From: Flavobacteriaceae bacterium
GTDB taxonomy: Bacteria; Bacteroidota; Bacteroidia; Flavobacteriales; Flavobacteriaceae
Reading direction: 5' to 3'
DNA: 64,000 bases
Assembly (NCBI GenBank): GCA_018657955.1
Contig: JABHWD010000011.1
Coordinates: 1 to 64,000 of the forward strand
Shown: piece after piece, positions 53,862 to 63,695 of the stretch
Numbering within the stretch: the stretch's first letter is position 1
Layout: the number at the start of each line of letters is the position of its first letter
Made by a program: the position numbers and the translations under genes
Notes under the pieces: model-generated
What the model saw: the letters and a program-made list of their open reading frames with translations, nothing else
Told to the model about the DNA's origin: nothing
Database searches by the model: none

Positions 53862-56800
53862 ATGAAAAAAATACTTTTTATTTTCACTGTTCTTCTATTG
53901 ACCCAAAATACATCTCTAAGTCAGTCTAATATTAAATTAGAAAATTACTTTGGTGATCTACGAGCTAGACATATAGGTCCAGCTGTTATGAGTGGTAGAA
54001 TCAATGATATGGAAAATCATCCTACGGATGCAAAAATTATCTATGCTGGAGCTGCAGGGGGTGGAGTTTGGAAGTCAAACGATGCTGGAACAACATTTAA
54101 CCCAATTTTTGATGAATATTGTCAATCTATTGGAGCTATTGAAATCGACCCTAATGATCCTGATAATACAATATATGTTGGAACAGGAGAAACATGGCCT
54201 AGAAATAGTGTTTCAGTTGGAGATGGCCTATATAAATCAAATGATGGAGGAAACAATTGGGAAAAAATTGGATTTGAGAAATCTGAAAGAATTGCAAATA
54301 TTATTGTTAATCCAACTAATTCAAAAGAAATTATTGTTGGTGTATTAGGTGCTCTTTGGTCTGACAGTGAAGAGAGGGGCGTATTTAAAACAACTGATGG
54401 TGGGGTTACTTGGAAGAAAATTTTATATGTTAATCAATCAACAGGCTGTGCTGATTTAGCAATTAATCCTAAAGATCCAAACATAATTTATGCCTCTATG
54501 TGGGAATTTAGAAGGACAGGCTGGTCATTTAATTCTGGAGGCAATAATAGTGCGTTATACAAATCAATAGATGGAGGAGAGAATTGGGAAAAAATACATA
54601 ATGGATTCCCTGAAGGAAAACTAGGTAGACTAGCAATTGCAGTAGCTAATTCAAATCCAGAGGTAGTATACACTGTTATTGAAGCAGAAAAAGACGAAAA
54701 GAAAGGGCTTTATAAAAGTACTGATGCTGGTAATAGCTGGGAACAAATGAATAATGATTTTGGAATCACTGTAAGGCCTTTTTATTTCTCTAGAATAGCA
54801 GTAGATCCTAAAGATGAAAATATAATAATTAAAGGAGGATTATCCGGATCTATTTCTAAAGATGGTGGCAAGACTTTTAAAGATTTAGGATTTATGCATA
54901 GTGATATTCATGATGTAATTTTTGATATAAACAATTCTGATGTATTATATGTAGGAACAGATGGAGGTGTATATAGGTCTTGGAATAAAGGAACTACAAT
55001 GGAAATTGTTGAAAATCTCCCTCTATCACAATTTTATCATATTAGTGTCGACAATGACACTCCTTATAATGTTTATGGCGGACTTCAAGATAATGGCTCT
55101 TGGTATGGGCCCTCATTTGCTCCTGGAGGGATAACTGCTAAAGAGTGGAATCCAGTAGGGCAAGGAGATGGATTCAGGGTACTGAGACATCCAACAAAAA
55201 ATATTATTTATTCAGAGATGCAAGGAGCTGAAAATGTTTGGAGATATGATGTTGACAATAATTTAGTAAAAACTATACAGCCACTTGCTGTAAGTGGTTA
55301 TGAAGATTATAGATTTAATTGGAATGCACCAATAGCAACTAGTTCTAATAAGCATGATAGGTTTTATATTGGGAGTCAATATTTACATAAATCAGAAGAT
55401 ATGGGAGATAGCTGGAAAATAATATCTCCAGATTTAACAACAAATGATCCAAAAAAACAAAATCAAGAAAATTCTGGTGGTTTGTCAATGGATAATTCAG
55501 GAGCTGAAAACCACACAACAATTTTTACTATTGCAGAATCTCCTTTAGATGAAAATACTATATGGGTTGGAACAGATGATGGGAATATTCAAGTAACTAC
55601 AGATGGAGGAAAAATATGGATTAATACAGTTTCTAACATTGTAGGGGTGCCTGAAAACACTTGGGTATATCATATTGAAGCAAGTTCACATGATTCTAAA
55701 ACTGCATATGCTGTTTTTGATGGGCATACATCAGGAGATATGGCTGCATATGCTTATAAAACAACTGATCTTGGTAAAACATGGAAAAATATAATACCTG
55801 CTAATGATGTTAATGGATTTGCAAGAAATATTCAAGAGGATTATGTTAATCCTAATTTACTTTTTTTAGGAACTGAATTTGGTTTATATATAACTGTTAA
55901 TGGCGGTAATTCTTGGGCAAAATTTAGTAAAAATATGCCATCAGTAGCAGTGCATTTTATTGATATGCACAAAGAGACAAATGATCTTGTAATGGGTACT
56001 CATGGAAGAGGAGTAATTATAATTGATGATATATCACCTCTTAGAGAAATAAAATCTGAAACACTATCTAGTAAGTTGCATTTTTTCAGTGAAGACTCTT
56101 ACATTATGAATGATTACAGTGGATTTTCAGATAATTTTGGAAGGGAAACACAATTTGTAGGAGAAAATCCTTCTTTTGATTGCCAAATAAAATATCTACT
56201 TCCAAAAAGACATACATTTGGAAAAATGACATTTGAGATTCAGGACATGAATGGTAATTTACTTTCTAAACTAGGTGCGGGAAAATCAAAAGGAATAAAT
56301 ATCGTAAACTGGAATTATACAATTAAGCAGCCAAAAATTGCAAAAGGGAAAACATTTAGTTTTGGAGGGTTTACTTCCCCAAGAGTTGCAGCTGGAACTT
56401 ATAAAGCAGTAATTAAAAAAGGTAGAGACACTTATGAAAAAGAATTTGATGTAGTTTATGATCAAAATACTGGCCTAAATTCTGATGAAAGAGAAATGCA
56501 ACATGAGGTAGTTATGAAAATGTATAATATGGTTCAAGATTTAGCATATTTAGTGTATAAATTAGATGCTATTCTAGTAGATGAAAAAACTAGTAAGAAA
56601 ACTGCTTCCAAATTAAATGAATTAAAAGAGACCCTTGTAATAACTACAGGAGATAACTATGTAGGAATGGCCAAAAGACAACTTAGAGAGAAAATGGCTG
56701 ACTTATATAGTAAAATTGCATCAAGTTATGATAAACCTTCAGAAAATGAACTGAATAATTTAAGTTTAATTGAAGATGAATTTAATAGAGCTAAAATCAA

Positions 56801-56876
56801 ATTCAGTAAGCTCAAAAAGAAAGTTAAAATAGGGGATTTAAGTCTAAAATCCTTTGATGAATTTATAAGTGAATAA
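53862..56876 (+). CDS. Exported sortilin/VPS10-like, BNR-repeat beta-propeller protein
   Basis: Signal peptide; repeated S-x-D-x-G-x-x-W motifs (SNDGGNNWEKI, STDAGNSWEQM, TDLGKTWKNI). Confidence 0.85.
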   Translation: MKKILFIFTVLLLTQNTSLSQSNIKLENYFGDLRARHIGPAVMSGRINDMENHPTDAKIIYAGAAGGGVWKSNDAGTTFNPIFDEYCQSIGAIEIDPNDPDNTIYVGTGETWPRNSVSVGDGLYKSNDGGNNWEKIGFEKSERIANIIVNPTNSKEIIVGVLGALWSDSEERGVFKTTDGGVTWKKILYVNQSTGCADLAINPKDPNIIYASMWEFRRTGWSFNSGGNNSALYKSIDGGENWEKIHNGFPEGKLGRLAIAVANSNPEVVYTVIEAEKDEKKGLYKSTDAGNSWEQMNNDFGITVRPFYFSRIAVDPKDENIIIKGGLSGSISKDGGKTFKDLGFMHSDIHDVIFDINNSDVLYVGTDGGVYRSWNKGTTMEIVENLPLSQFYHISVDNDTPYNVYGGLQDNGSWYGPSFAPGGITAKEWNPVGQGDGFRVLRHPTKNIIYSEMQGAENVWRYDVDNNLVKTIQPLAVSGYEDYRFNWNAPIATSSNKHDRFYIGSQYLHKSEDMGDSWKIISPDLTTNDPKKQNQENSGGLSMDNSGAENHTTIFTIAESPLDENTIWVGTDDGNIQVTTDGGKIWINTVSNIVGVPENTWVYHIEASSHDSKTAYAVFDGHTSGDMAAYAYKTTDLGKTWKNIIPANDVNGFARNIQEDYVNPNLLFLGTEFGLYITVNGGNSWAKFSKNMPSVAVHFIDMHKETNDLVMGTHGRGVIIIDDISPLREIKSETLSSKLHFFSEDSYIMNDYSGFSDNFGRETQFVGENPSFDCQIKYLLPKRHTFGKMTFEIQDMNGNLLSKLGAGKSKGINIVNWNYTIKQPKIAKGKTFSFGGFTSPRVAAGTYKAVIKKGRDTYEKEFDVVYDQNTGLNSDEREMQHEVVMKMYNMVQDLAYLVYKLDAILVDEKTSKKTASKLNELKETLVITTGDNYVGMAKRQLREKMADLYSKIASSYDKPSENELNNLSLIEDEFNRAKIKFSKLKKKVKIGDLSLKSFDEFISE

Positions 56877-56908
56877 TTAGTATATAAATATATTGAGCTT
56901 ACTGTAAA

Positions 56909-56938
56909 AAAAAGAGCAACCATTTCTGATTGCTCTTG
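56909..56938 (-). terminator. Terminator downstream of tRNA-fMet (may act bidirectionally)
   Basis: AAGAGCAA...TTGCTCTT-type hairpin with T8 on minus strand. Confidence 0.8.
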
Positions 56939-56941
56939 TAG

Positions 56942-57014
<73 letters not shown>

Positions 57015-57080
57015 ATGTGAGCCTACAAATATACAATCCTTTTTAGTTTCTACAATAGTTTTATAATTTAATGAATAAAA

Positions 57081-57108
57081 AAAAGCGTCTATATATATAG
57101 ACGCTTTT
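57081..57108 (-). terminator. Terminator of the gldKLMN operon
   Basis: Perfect 28-nt palindrome AAAAGCGTCTATATATATAGACGCTTTT followed by T run on minus strand. Confidence 0.85.
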
Positions 57109-57130
57109 ATAATAATTGAGTTTTGGAGAA

Positions 57131-58594
57131 TTACCAGCTCCACATATCATGTTCAAAATTTCTAACTTTTTCCTTAATTCTCTCTGATTCAAGTAATCTC
57201 ATAAACGCATTGTTTGGAATGTAATCTCTAATATACCTGTTCTCATATACGTTTTCTTCTTTATATATTACTGCATTAAATCTTCTTGAATTAATTATAT
57301 CATCAAATGATTTACTAACAGAACTATTTCTATCGTTAAATATTTTACCTTTTTTAAGAATATCTCTTGCGTGAGGATAGTATACCCAAAATAAAGGAAT
57401 TGTTTGTTCTATATCTTGCGAGCTTCTGTTATCATCAAATGCGTCATCACCACCACTACCAAATGGGTCATCAAAACTATCATCAGAATCATCACTACCA
57501 CTGCTACCAAATGGATCAGAATCATCACTACCACTGCTACCAAATGGATCAGAATCATCACCGCCAAAATCACCTCCACCAAAATTACTTCCACCAACTA
57601 TCTGTTCTGCTTCTATCTCTTCAAAAGTTAAAATCTCTGTTGCTACAGGAGCAAGACCTATGGGTCTGTATATTAATTCAGAATATTTTTTATCAAAATA
57701 CCATAATCCTTTAACTAACCACTTTTTAACTTGAGAAAACTTAAGATCCTCCCATATAAAATGAGTGTCCTCTATCCAATAATCTCTAATTAATTGTAAA
57801 CAGATTCTTCTAATATCTGTAACTTCTTCATTATCAAGTTCTGATTTATCATAACCAGGCATTACCTTTCTAACAGGTATATCTTGCCTAAATCCATTGT
57901 ATAATTCAAAGGAAATAACTGAATCCTGATAAACATTAAAATTTAATTCTTTAGAATTTTTAATTATATAAGGGAAAACTGTTCCTATTGAATCGGCTGC
58001 AATTTCAGCTTTCTGTTCTTCTGAAAGAATAATAATTTCTTCATTTTCAACATCATAATATTCATATGGAACAAATCCAAACCTATCAAATTCTTTTGTT
58101 AAAATATCTTCGTCAATAAAGGTTTGAAAATCTTCAATAGTAATTTTTCCTGCTTCTAAAACTGATTGTTTTCTCCAAATATTTTCTAACTCTACTGGAT
58201 CAGTTAATTTTCTACGAAATTCACCATCTTCAGACTCGGGGTCATATATGCCTAACCTTCCTCTAGTAATCTCTTGCTTTAACCACCAAAGCATTGGCCT
58301 TCTCTCAGGACCTACTACAGTAGTATCGACTGGATATAGTAATGGAAAATTAATTCTTTCATCAAGATCTATAACTTCCCAAATCATTGTAGACCATAGA
58401 ACATCCTTATCATCAACATATCCATACTCCAATGGCTTTTGTTCATCTGCATTTATTTGTTGAACAGTTCTCATCCCAATATCTTCAGGATTCTTTGCAT
58501 TCAATAAGTTACTTATCCCAGATCTATACTGAGAGTAGATTGCATTTGAGCAAAATAAAAAAACAAATATGTATACAATACTTTTAATTTTCAT
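57131..58594 (-). CDS. gldN: Gliding motility/T9SS protein GldN with low-complexity insert
   Basis: GldN-like N-terminal region; directly downstream of gldM; G/S/D-rich insert. Confidence 0.88.
   Translation of the reverse strand: MKIKSIVYIFVFLFCSNAIYSQYRSGISNLLNAKNPEDIGMRTVQQINADEQKPLEYGYVDDKDVLWSTMIWEVIDLDERINFPLLYPVDTTVVGPERRPMLWWLKQEITRGRLGIYDPESEDGEFRRKLTDPVELENIWRKQSVLEAGKITIEDFQTFIDEDILTKEFDRFGFVPYEYYDVENEEIIILSEEQKAEIAADSIGTVFPYIIKNSKELNFNVYQDSVISFELYNGFRQDIPVRKVMPGYDKSELDNEEVTDIRRICLQLIRDYWIEDTHFIWEDLKFSQVKKWLVKGLWYFDKKYSELIYRPIGLAPVATEILTFEEIEAEQIVGGSNFGGGDFGGDDSDPFGSSGSDDSDPFGSSGSDDSDDSFDDPFGSGGDDAFDDNRSSQDIEQTIPLFWVYYPHARDILKKGKIFNDRNSSVSKSFDDIINSRRFNAVIYKEENVYENRYIRDYIPNNAFMRLLESERIKEKVRNFEHDMWSW
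57485..57550. repeat. 33-bp tandem repeat inside gldN (DPFGSSGSDDS units)
   Basis: agaatcatcactaccactgctaccaaatggatc twice in tandem, flanked by partial/degenerate copies. Confidence 0.9.
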
Positions 58595-58607
58595 ACTCTA
58601 TCTATAA

Positions 58608-60251
58608 TTAATCAACAACCTCCATAGATATTGGCAAAGGAAGGAAATTCTTCTTTGGATACTTTTTTGAAGTACATACAATATCTTTGATAGTTATAAT
58701 TGAATTTTTTCTCGCATTTTTTACTATAGCATCTCTAATAGATTTAGGAAAAGATGAACTACCGGTTACTTTTTTCTGAGCAGTACCTATCTTAACTACA
58801 AAACTCTCAATATCTAGTTTTAATGCCTTTGCTAATTTTGGGTCAGCAAATGAAGCCTGAATCCTACTAGTTGCTATTCGTTTTCTAGATGATCTTGTTA
58901 CTTTTGGCTTTCCGTTAAATGAGGCTATTGGATCAGGAATTTTTAGAACCTCAAATGTAACTTTACTTGTTACACTACTTCCTTTAACTCCAACAACTAT
59001 ATCAACTACGTTATCTCCAGATTTATTCTTTTTCCCCTTTTCTCCTTTCATTATATATACACCATCAGATTTCTTTTTAAGAGATTTAGGATTTAAAATT
59101 TGTAACTTATTGTCTGCAACACCTGCCATAGATATATTTAAAGTATTTTCTAAATCCCTGTATACTACATACATATCGGGATTACTAATATTTGCGAGAG
59201 ACGGGACAACAGCATACTTGTGATCCATTTCTATGACATAGGTTGTATCCTTTTTATTTTCATACTTATCAAATTCAAATTTTACCTTTAGTGATTTCTC
59301 TCCTGGTGATACACCAACATTAATCCCTAATTTCTCAAGTTTAACTTGTCCTCCTTCCATTACATCAGTTCCCTGATATTCTTTTCCATTAATAGTTACT
59401 CTATTGGCAAATAAATTATCATCATACTTTCCTAGAACAACTTTACCATCTAATTTTTGACTCGTAAAAAACACATCAACTCCTTGTGCAAATGCTGTTT
59501 GTTTATTTGCCTTAGTTATCTCAGTTAGTGTCTCGCCCCTTACTGCAGCAATTAATCTAGTAACAATACTCTGTGCATTTTCTTGCAACAAAGTTAATTT
59601 TGTAGTAGACGCTATATGAGGGAAATGCATATAATTGTATTCTAGCCAAGATTTTTCTATTCCTTTACTATCAATAACATTATTTGTTGAGAATTTTTCT
59701 GTAATTAATGATTTAATTTCATCTTTTATGCTTTCTAATTTATCAACCTTTGCGTTATCTAATACAGTAATAGATTCTTCTCTAAATCTATCAATATACA
59801 TAACTAAACTATCTCCTATAGCAGTAAATTTATCACCATCAAAAAATAGTTCATCATAATCCTTTGAATTATCCATTACTTCATAATCAGGAATTAAATC
59901 CTTTGTATTTCCATCTCTATTTCTATCATATTTATCCTCTTTCATCACAATAGGAAATTTCACCTCATCATTAATATATACATCTAATTCATTGGCTAAA
60001 ACTGATATTTGATTTACAATTTCATGAGCCTCAGCCCAATTTGATGCATCCTTTTCTGAATCTTTCTTAAGATCCTCTAGATCAGAAAAATTTTTGGCTT
60101 TAATATTCGTAGTAGACTTGTTAACCTTTTCATCAATTTCTCCAAAAGTTGTTAAAACTTCTTTTGACATATTTAAAGCAAGCATTGCTATAAATACTAA
60201 ATACATTAGATTAATCATCTTCTGTCTTGGAGTTTCTCTGCCACTTGCCAT
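58608..60251 (-). CDS. gldM: Gliding motility/T9SS protein GldM
   Basis: MASGRETPRQKMINLMYLVFIAMLALNMSKEVL. Confidence 0.96.
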   Translation of the reverse strand: MASGRETPRQKMINLMYLVFIAMLALNMSKEVLTTFGEIDEKVNKSTTNIKAKNFSDLEDLKKDSEKDASNWAEAHEIVNQISVLANELDVYINDEVKFPIVMKEDKYDRNRDGNTKDLIPDYEVMDNSKDYDELFFDGDKFTAIGDSLVMYIDRFREESITVLDNAKVDKLESIKDEIKSLITEKFSTNNVIDSKGIEKSWLEYNYMHFPHIASTTKLTLLQENAQSIVTRLIAAVRGETLTEITKANKQTAFAQGVDVFFTSQKLDGKVVLGKYDDNLFANRVTINGKEYQGTDVMEGGQVKLEKLGINVGVSPGEKSLKVKFEFDKYENKKDTTYVIEMDHKYAVVPSLANISNPDMYVVYRDLENTLNISMAGVADNKLQILNPKSLKKKSDGVYIMKGEKGKKNKSGDNVVDIVVGVKGSSVTSKVTFEVLKIPDPIASFNGKPKVTRSSRKRIATSRIQASFADPKLAKALKLDIESFVVKIGTAQKKVTGSSSFPKSIRDAIVKNARKNSIITIKDIVCTSKKYPKKNFLPLPISMEVVD

Positions 60252-60314
60252 AATTTTATTTTTTTAAAAAATTAATGTTTTTAACAAAACAATCTTAGTT
60301 AAGATATCTATTTG

Positions 60315-60842
60315 TTATTTTTTATTCATAGCGCTAAGGACTCCTCCATATACACTGTTTAAAGATTCTAAGTTAGTTGCTAATGACTCCATTTGCTTTT
60401 GAAGCTGAATTGCATTGTTTGCAAATTCTTTATTTATTTTAGCCAAACTATCAGCACTTTCTGCACCTGATTTAGCAGATGCTTCAAAATCCTTAATACT
60501 ATTTGATAAACTTGACATTAGCCTTACATCTACTTTAGCTTCCGCTAACATAACATCTAATTTTTTAGTCAATAATCCTTGAGGTGATTCTTTCTTTTCA
60601 GAAGATGCTCCACCTGCTAATTCAGGATAAACTAATGACCAATCAATATCTTCACCAGGAAGATCAAATGCTGACATAGCAAATATCAATGCCTCTGTTA
60701 CTAATCCTATTGTTAACATAGTATTACCTGTAATTGGTCCTAGATCTTGGTGAATAATTTTCATTAAAGCTCCAATAATTACTATCGATGCTCCAAGACC
60801 ATAAGCCATATTCATTGCGTTTTTATTTAGTCTTAATGCCAT
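60315..60842 (-). CDS. gldL: Gliding motility/T9SS protein GldL
   Basis: NMAYGLGASIVIIGALMKIIH two-TM protein between gldK and gldM. Confidence 0.95.
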   Translation of the reverse strand: MALRLNKNAMNMAYGLGASIVIIGALMKIIHQDLGPITGNTMLTIGLVTEALIFAMSAFDLPGEDIDWSLVYPELAGGASSEKKESPQGLLTKKLDVMLAEAKVDVRLMSSLSNSIKDFEASAKSGAESADSLAKINKEFANNAIQLQKQMESLATNLESLNSVYGGVLSAMNKK

Positions 60843-60888
60843 AATTTCTAATTTTTAATTTTTAAAAAATTTATTTATTGTATAGTTA

Positions 60889-62385
60889 TTATTTAATAGA
60901 ACTTCTCCTATTATTTCGTTTTGTTGTTGCTGTATTTGTCATTGCATTAGCAGTTAAATCTGCTCCTAAATAATCATGAACAGTTCTAAAACCAATATAA
61001 CTTCTAGGTTGATCTTTATATTCATAGTCTCTAGAGCTAACCTGCAAAAAATATTTTACATCCTTCCAAGAGCCACCTCTAATAATTTTCTTTTCATTAT
61101 AAATATTATTTACATTTGGATTCATAGATGCTGAATATTCATAGGCGTCTTTTTCATAGGAAGAATCAACCCATTCAGAGACATTTCCTGACATATTAAA
61201 TAAATTATATCCATTTGGATCATATGCGTTTGCTTCAACTGTATATAATGCCTGATCAACTGCATAGTCACCTCTCATTGGTTTAAAGTTTGCCATAAAA
61301 CATCCTCTATCATTTTTAGTATATGGGCCTCCCCATGGATACATAGCGCTTTGAAGACCTCCTCTTGCAGCATATTCCCACTCTGCTTCAGTTGGAAGCC
61401 TAAATTCTGGAACTAAACTTTTTTTCTTTTTTGTTCTTTGATAAGCATTTTTAGTGTTTGTTCTCCACTGACAAAAAGCATTTGCCTGTGTCCATGTAAC
61501 ACCAACTACAGGGTAAGTACTATATGCATCATGCCAGAAGTAATCATTATGCATTGGTTCATTATATGAGTATTTAAAATCAGTAATCCAAACAGTTGTG
61601 TCTGGATACACTTGAATTGTTTCTCTAGTTATAAAATTAGATCTTTTAAAACCAGGAAATTCTTCCTCTAGTTGCTTATCAGTTGGATTGTATATTGGAG
61701 CAAGCTCATCATTTGCAAGCGCATCTATTAATATTTGCTTTTCATCTAAATACTCCTGAACTCTACTGTTTAAATATGAAAAGTTAAAATTTGTAACATC
61801 CCAGGTTCTGATATCATTAAAAACTTCATCTTCAGGAATGAAAAAATCCTCCATTACTTCTAGATAATCTTCGTCAGGGTATTCCGCTCTATCAAAAATT
61901 AAATCTACATCCCAATTTAATTTTCTTTTATTATATACATCCTTCATGTATTTATCATAAACACTCAAATCAGAAGTATCAGCATCAATATATGCATATT
62001 CGCCAATTCCCTCTACATTTCCATCAGTAGGTTCACCACCCAAAATATCATCAGCTCTATTAGCAAGTGCTGTTCTAATTACAGAATCTCTTACCCAATA
62101 GACAAATTGTCTATATTCAGCATTTGTTACCTCTGTTTCATCCATATAGTAAGATCTAACAGTAACTGTTTTGGTAGGAGCATTTTCTAAAGCTGGAAGA
62201 TCATCATCAGATTTCCCCATAATAAAAGAACCCCCTGGAATTAAAACCATTCCAAATGGCTTCTCAGGGTAATATTTTTTACCTTTTACTCCAACAAGTT
62301 CACCTTTTGAGCCTTTTGAACCACTTTTTGATCCACAACTCAGAGCAAAAATAAATAATAAACTAAGTGCTAATAATTTCCTCAT
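60889..62385 (-). CDS. gldK: Gliding motility/T9SS lipoprotein GldK (FGE-sulfatase fold)
   Basis: Lipobox ALSC; MVLIPGGSFIMG...RLPTEAEWEYAARGG...NMSGNVSEWVDS. Confidence 0.96.
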   Translation of the reverse strand: MRKLLALSLLFIFALSCGSKSGSKGSKGELVGVKGKKYYPEKPFGMVLIPGGSFIMGKSDDDLPALENAPTKTVTVRSYYMDETEVTNAEYRQFVYWVRDSVIRTALANRADDILGGEPTDGNVEGIGEYAYIDADTSDLSVYDKYMKDVYNKRKLNWDVDLIFDRAEYPDEDYLEVMEDFFIPEDEVFNDIRTWDVTNFNFSYLNSRVQEYLDEKQILIDALANDELAPIYNPTDKQLEEEFPGFKRSNFITRETIQVYPDTTVWITDFKYSYNEPMHNDYFWHDAYSTYPVVGVTWTQANAFCQWRTNTKNAYQRTKKKKSLVPEFRLPTEAEWEYAARGGLQSAMYPWGGPYTKNDRGCFMANFKPMRGDYAVDQALYTVEANAYDPNGYNLFNMSGNVSEWVDSSYEKDAYEYSASMNPNVNNIYNEKKIIRGGSWKDVKYFLQVSSRDYEYKDQPRSYIGFRTVHDYLGADLTANAMTNTATTKRNNRRSSIK

Positions 62386-62393
62386 ATAATTTT

Positions 62394-62430
62394 ACTTTTT
62401 TATCAACAAAAAAGTGGGTAAACTTACCCA
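62394..62430 (-). promoter_or_regulatory. Tandem inverted repeats in gldK upstream region
   Basis: ACTTTTTT/AAAAAAGT (62394-62401/62408-62415) abutting TGGGTAA/TTACCCA (62415-62421/62424-62430). Confidence 0.45.
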
Positions 62431-62484
62431 TATTTCTTCAAATAAGCAAATATTAATTCTCAAGTTAAAAAAATTTAACTTAAA

Positions 62485-63675
62485 CTATATTATATTCTTT
62501 TTGTGTGCCTTATACCATCTCTCTGGTATAATTCCTTCATTTGCATTTTTATAATCATCATGCGTACAGGGTAATAACGAGTGTTGTTTAAGTTTAGTAT
62601 CTTTTTTTGAAGAATTTGGTATTTCTATCCACCATCTGGAAGTTTTTACATTCCTATAGAAAACAAGTTCATATTTCTGAACTATTACACTAAATTTTTG
62701 AAAATTAGAAATATTTTTAAAATCATCATCTATAATTCTACAGTTTACGCCTTCAATAAAATACCACAATATTTGAGCAATTAACATTTCTGTTATTTCG
62801 TCTTCATTAGAGGATTTATACTCAAAAATACCAAATGATGAAACCTTATTGCTTATTCCTGCATATCTGCTTATTGAGCATATTTCTTTGCCATCAAAAC
62901 CGTTTGGAGATAATTTTTGTCTTGAACTTAACTCAGAAGATTTAATAGATCTTAAATCTATAGTCACAATATCAGCATCTCTCATTACAGGTTCAACTGA
63001 ATTTATGTTATTACATACTTCTCCCAACCTATACGCCTCAAAATATAGTTTTTCCATTAAATCTATCTCAATTTGAGAATTATAGTAGGTTTGATATCCT
63101 ATGGTAGTATAATTAAATAGATTATGTGGTTCTTCAAGAATTATCTTACCAAGATAACTATTGTTTTTTATTGGTTTTGAAGAATCTCCTAAATCAAAAT
63201 TAGAATCAACATTTACTATATTAATAGTATTCTTAAAATCATCATACGCTCTATAATTTGCATAAGTCAAATCTTGGCTTCCGCCAATGATAAGTGGAAT
63301 AATATTGTTTTTAACAAAATATGAAACAAGAGATGTTAAATTCTGATACGTATCTTCAACTGATTCTCCTGGTGCTAAATCTCCAAAATCTGCTATTTTA
63401 ATTGACCAATTACCTGGGTAAAGTGTATAAAATGATTTTCTTATTTCACTAAGATTTATTTCTTCTCCTATATAACTAATATCATTCCTATTCTCTGGAA
63501 CTCCAATAATTGCAATATCAATTTTTTCAATATTAGGAACGCCATTTTCCTTAGTATGAACACTGATTTTGTTTCCTAAAATTAATGATGATATTATCTT
63601 ATTATGAGAGAGAATATGATCCTCAACTGGAGTTAAAATATTGTCTTGAACTGAAGTTAAAAAGTTGGGATCCAT
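62485..63675 (-). CDS. Arginase/formiminoglutamase-fold protein with degenerate metal ligands
   Basis: IIGGSQDLTYANYRAY, NIVNVDSNFDLGD, VTIDLRSIK align with ureohydrolase motifs but lack several metal-binding residues. Confidence 0.75.
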   Translation of the reverse strand: MDPNFLTSVQDNILTPVEDHILSHNKIISSLILGNKISVHTKENGVPNIEKIDIAIIGVPENRNDISYIGEEINLSEIRKSFYTLYPGNWSIKIADFGDLAPGESVEDTYQNLTSLVSYFVKNNIIPLIIGGSQDLTYANYRAYDDFKNTINIVNVDSNFDLGDSSKPIKNNSYLGKIILEEPHNLFNYTTIGYQTYYNSQIEIDLMEKLYFEAYRLGEVCNNINSVEPVMRDADIVTIDLRSIKSSELSSRQKLSPNGFDGKEICSISRYAGISNKVSSFGIFEYKSSNEDEITEMLIAQILWYFIEGVNCRIIDDDFKNISNFQKFSVIVQKYELVFYRNVKTSRWWIEIPNSSKKDTKLKQHSLLPCTHDDYKNANEGIIPERWYKAHKKNII

Positions 63676-63695
63676 TATAAGGCTAAATTAATCTA

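Noticed and set aside
53992-54348. 118-aa plus-strand ORF in an alternate frame of the propeller gene
   Set aside because: The frame of 53862-56876 shows strong BNR motifs; this is an overlapping shadow frame
57367-57714. Three ORFs (two plus, one minus) rich in His/Tyr/Thr or Val/Met repeats over gldN
   Set aside because: Out-of-frame readings of the gldN tandem repeat; apparent metal-binding His repeats are artefactual
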